Shown here piece after piece: positions 63,297 to 64,000 of a DNA stretch of 64,000 nucleotides. The notes beneath the pieces were generated by a model, which was given only the letters and a program-made list of their open reading frames with translations, made no database searches and was not told where the DNA came from. The stretch covers positions 6,729,001 to 6,793,000 of the forward strand of contig NC_019678.1 of assembly GCF_000316665.1 (NCBI RefSeq). The letters run 5' to 3'. The DNA is from Rivularia sp. PCC 7116. Lineage in GTDB: Bacteria > Cyanobacteriota > Cyanobacteriia > Cyanobacteriales > Nostocaceae. Position numbers and translations under genes: made by a program. Position 1 is the stretch's first letter, and every line of letters begins with the position of its first letter.

Positions 63297-64000
63297 ATGA
63301 CAGATTTACCACCCAATTCTCAAAATACTGAAAATCAACCAAATCAGGAGCTAGCCGAAGAATTATTACGAAAACTCAGGCAAAAAGAAGGTAGCTGGGT
63401 GGAATGGGGGCAAGCTTGTGCTTATCTGCAAAAATCCGGTTACAATCCCCAAGATATTTTTGAAGCTACGGGTTTTGAACCAATTCAGCAAAATCAAATC
63501 ATTGTTGGTTCTCAAGTTTACACTTCACTAGAGAAAGGTGGTGCTTCCGAAGAAGTAAAGTCCCATTATTCGCAACGAGGAAGCGATCTACTATATGAGT
63601 TTCGGATGCTTGCTCAAGAAGAGCGTGCGGGTGCTGCCGAGCTTGCTTTCAAACATAAAGTCGATGCAGATGAAGTTAAAGAAGTAGCTAGGGCTATTAA
63701 AGATTTTTCTCGCTTGCGTAATTTACCTGAAGGGTTTTCCGCACATCCAGGAGATGCAGTTGCTTATCAAACTTGGAAGCAAGCCCGACAAAAGTCAGAT
63801 TTGCAATTGCGATCGCGGTTTATTGCTAAGGGTTTAAAGTTCGCTCACACGGATGCAGCACGTAAAAAAATTGAACAACTGCTGACAGATTTTACGGTTG
63901 TTCCCCAACGCCCTGCGCCGCTACTACCCTTTTACCGTCTGGAATCTGAAGCAGAAATGTCTCGGGTAGTTCCCGTAGCAGGTGAGTTGCCGCTGACACC
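63297..64000 (+). CDS. raf1: Rubisco accumulation factor 1, 5' part (cut by window end)
   Basis: Assembly chaperone that stabilises RbcL dimers during Rubisco biogenesis. The ATG is at 63297; 234 codons are open to the window edge with no stop, so the 3' end is outside. Visible: EELLRKLRQKEGSWVEWGQACAYLQKSGYNPQDIFEATGFEPIQQNQIIVG, the N-terminal alpha domain, and the helical segment FRMLAQEERAGAAELAFKHKVDADEVKEVARAIKDFSRL. The C-terminal beta domain would begin at the end (RPAPLLPFYRLESEAEMSRVVP). Known full-length Raf1 has about 360 residues, so roughly a third is missing here only because of the window. Confidence 0.93.
   Translation, partial: MTDLPPNSQNTENQPNQELAEELLRKLRQKEGSWVEWGQACAYLQKSGYNPQDIFEATGFEPIQQNQIIVGSQVYTSLEKGGASEEVKSHYSQRGSDLLYEFRMLAQEERAGAAELAFKHKVDADEVKEVARAIKDFSRLRNLPEGFSAHPGDAVAYQTWKQARQKSDLQLRSRFIAKGLKFAHTDAARKKIEQLLTDFTVVPQRPAPLLPFYRLESEAEMSRVVPVAGELPLT

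Overview
The window is a piece of a cyanobacterial genome, most likely from a filamentous, heterocyst-forming type (Nostocales, Rivularia/Calothrix-like). Direct evidence: ndhH, chlB, raf1 and menG are present; HIP1 palindromes (GCGATCGC) occur throughout; heptamer tandem repeats of the STRR type common in heterocystous cyanobacteria lie between genes; and the CRISPR repeat is of a cyanobacterial type. The order assignment is inference. The DNA is AT-rich, loosely packed and heavily colonised by small palindromic repeats. No tRNA or rRNA gene was recognised.

Layout. 0-3.4 kb: a PEP-CTERM protein, a DUF4291 protein, a twin 211-bp structured element that I read as a non-coding RNA pair, and a GNAT remnant. 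3.4-12 kb: ndhH, an SMP-30-type lactonase, a histidine phosphatase, a KefB-like antiporter, a sucrase/ferredoxin-like protein and a HAD phosphatase. 12-21.8 kb: nagB, an ABC-2 permease without an ATPase, a SpoIID-like protein, a membrane protein, rnz, a lipoprotein, a saccharopine-dehydrogenase-like enzyme and a site-2 protease with CBS domains. 22.1-24 kb: a 23-repeat CRISPR array with its leader but no cas genes, ending 20 bp from a dus gene. 25-32 kb: a small heat-shock protein, cobU and a three-gene glycan cluster (two GT2 enzymes and a WcaF-like acetyltransferase). 32-35.2 kb: a large CyRepA1-type plasmid replication protein. 35.7-40.5 kb: PAP2 phosphatase, a thioesterase-fold protein, a RAYT remnant between REP-like repeats, and an IS200/IS605 element (frameshifted tnpA, intact tnpB) that splits a trmH-family gene. 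40.7-49.2 kb: chlB, SMI1/KNR4, a TPR protein, a solute-binding protein, rplT-rpmI, GrpB, MFS and SDR genes. 49.7-64 kb: a REC-EAL regulator, a YedY-like molybdoenzyme, a decayed region, a PspA-like/PstS-like pair, an AraC regulator, a YedZ-like membrane protein, dienelactone hydrolase, DinB, DUF445, menG, a REC-GAF regulator, and the 5' part of raf1 running off the right edge.

Working together. The photosynthetic and core functions (NDH-1, dark chlorophyll synthesis, phylloquinone methylation, Rubisco assembly, ribosomal L35/L20) are scattered single genes or pairs. Clear co-directional clusters are few: the glycan trio, rpmI-rplT, the PspA-like/PstS-like pair, and a hypothetical gene followed by dus. 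The main points for a second look are the twin RNA element, whose two copies differ by a compensatory base pair; the transposon-split trmH, whose two parts rejoin in frame; the frameshifted tnpA; the RAYT remnant; the orphan CRISPR array; and several genes whose first or last codons are made of repeat DNA.
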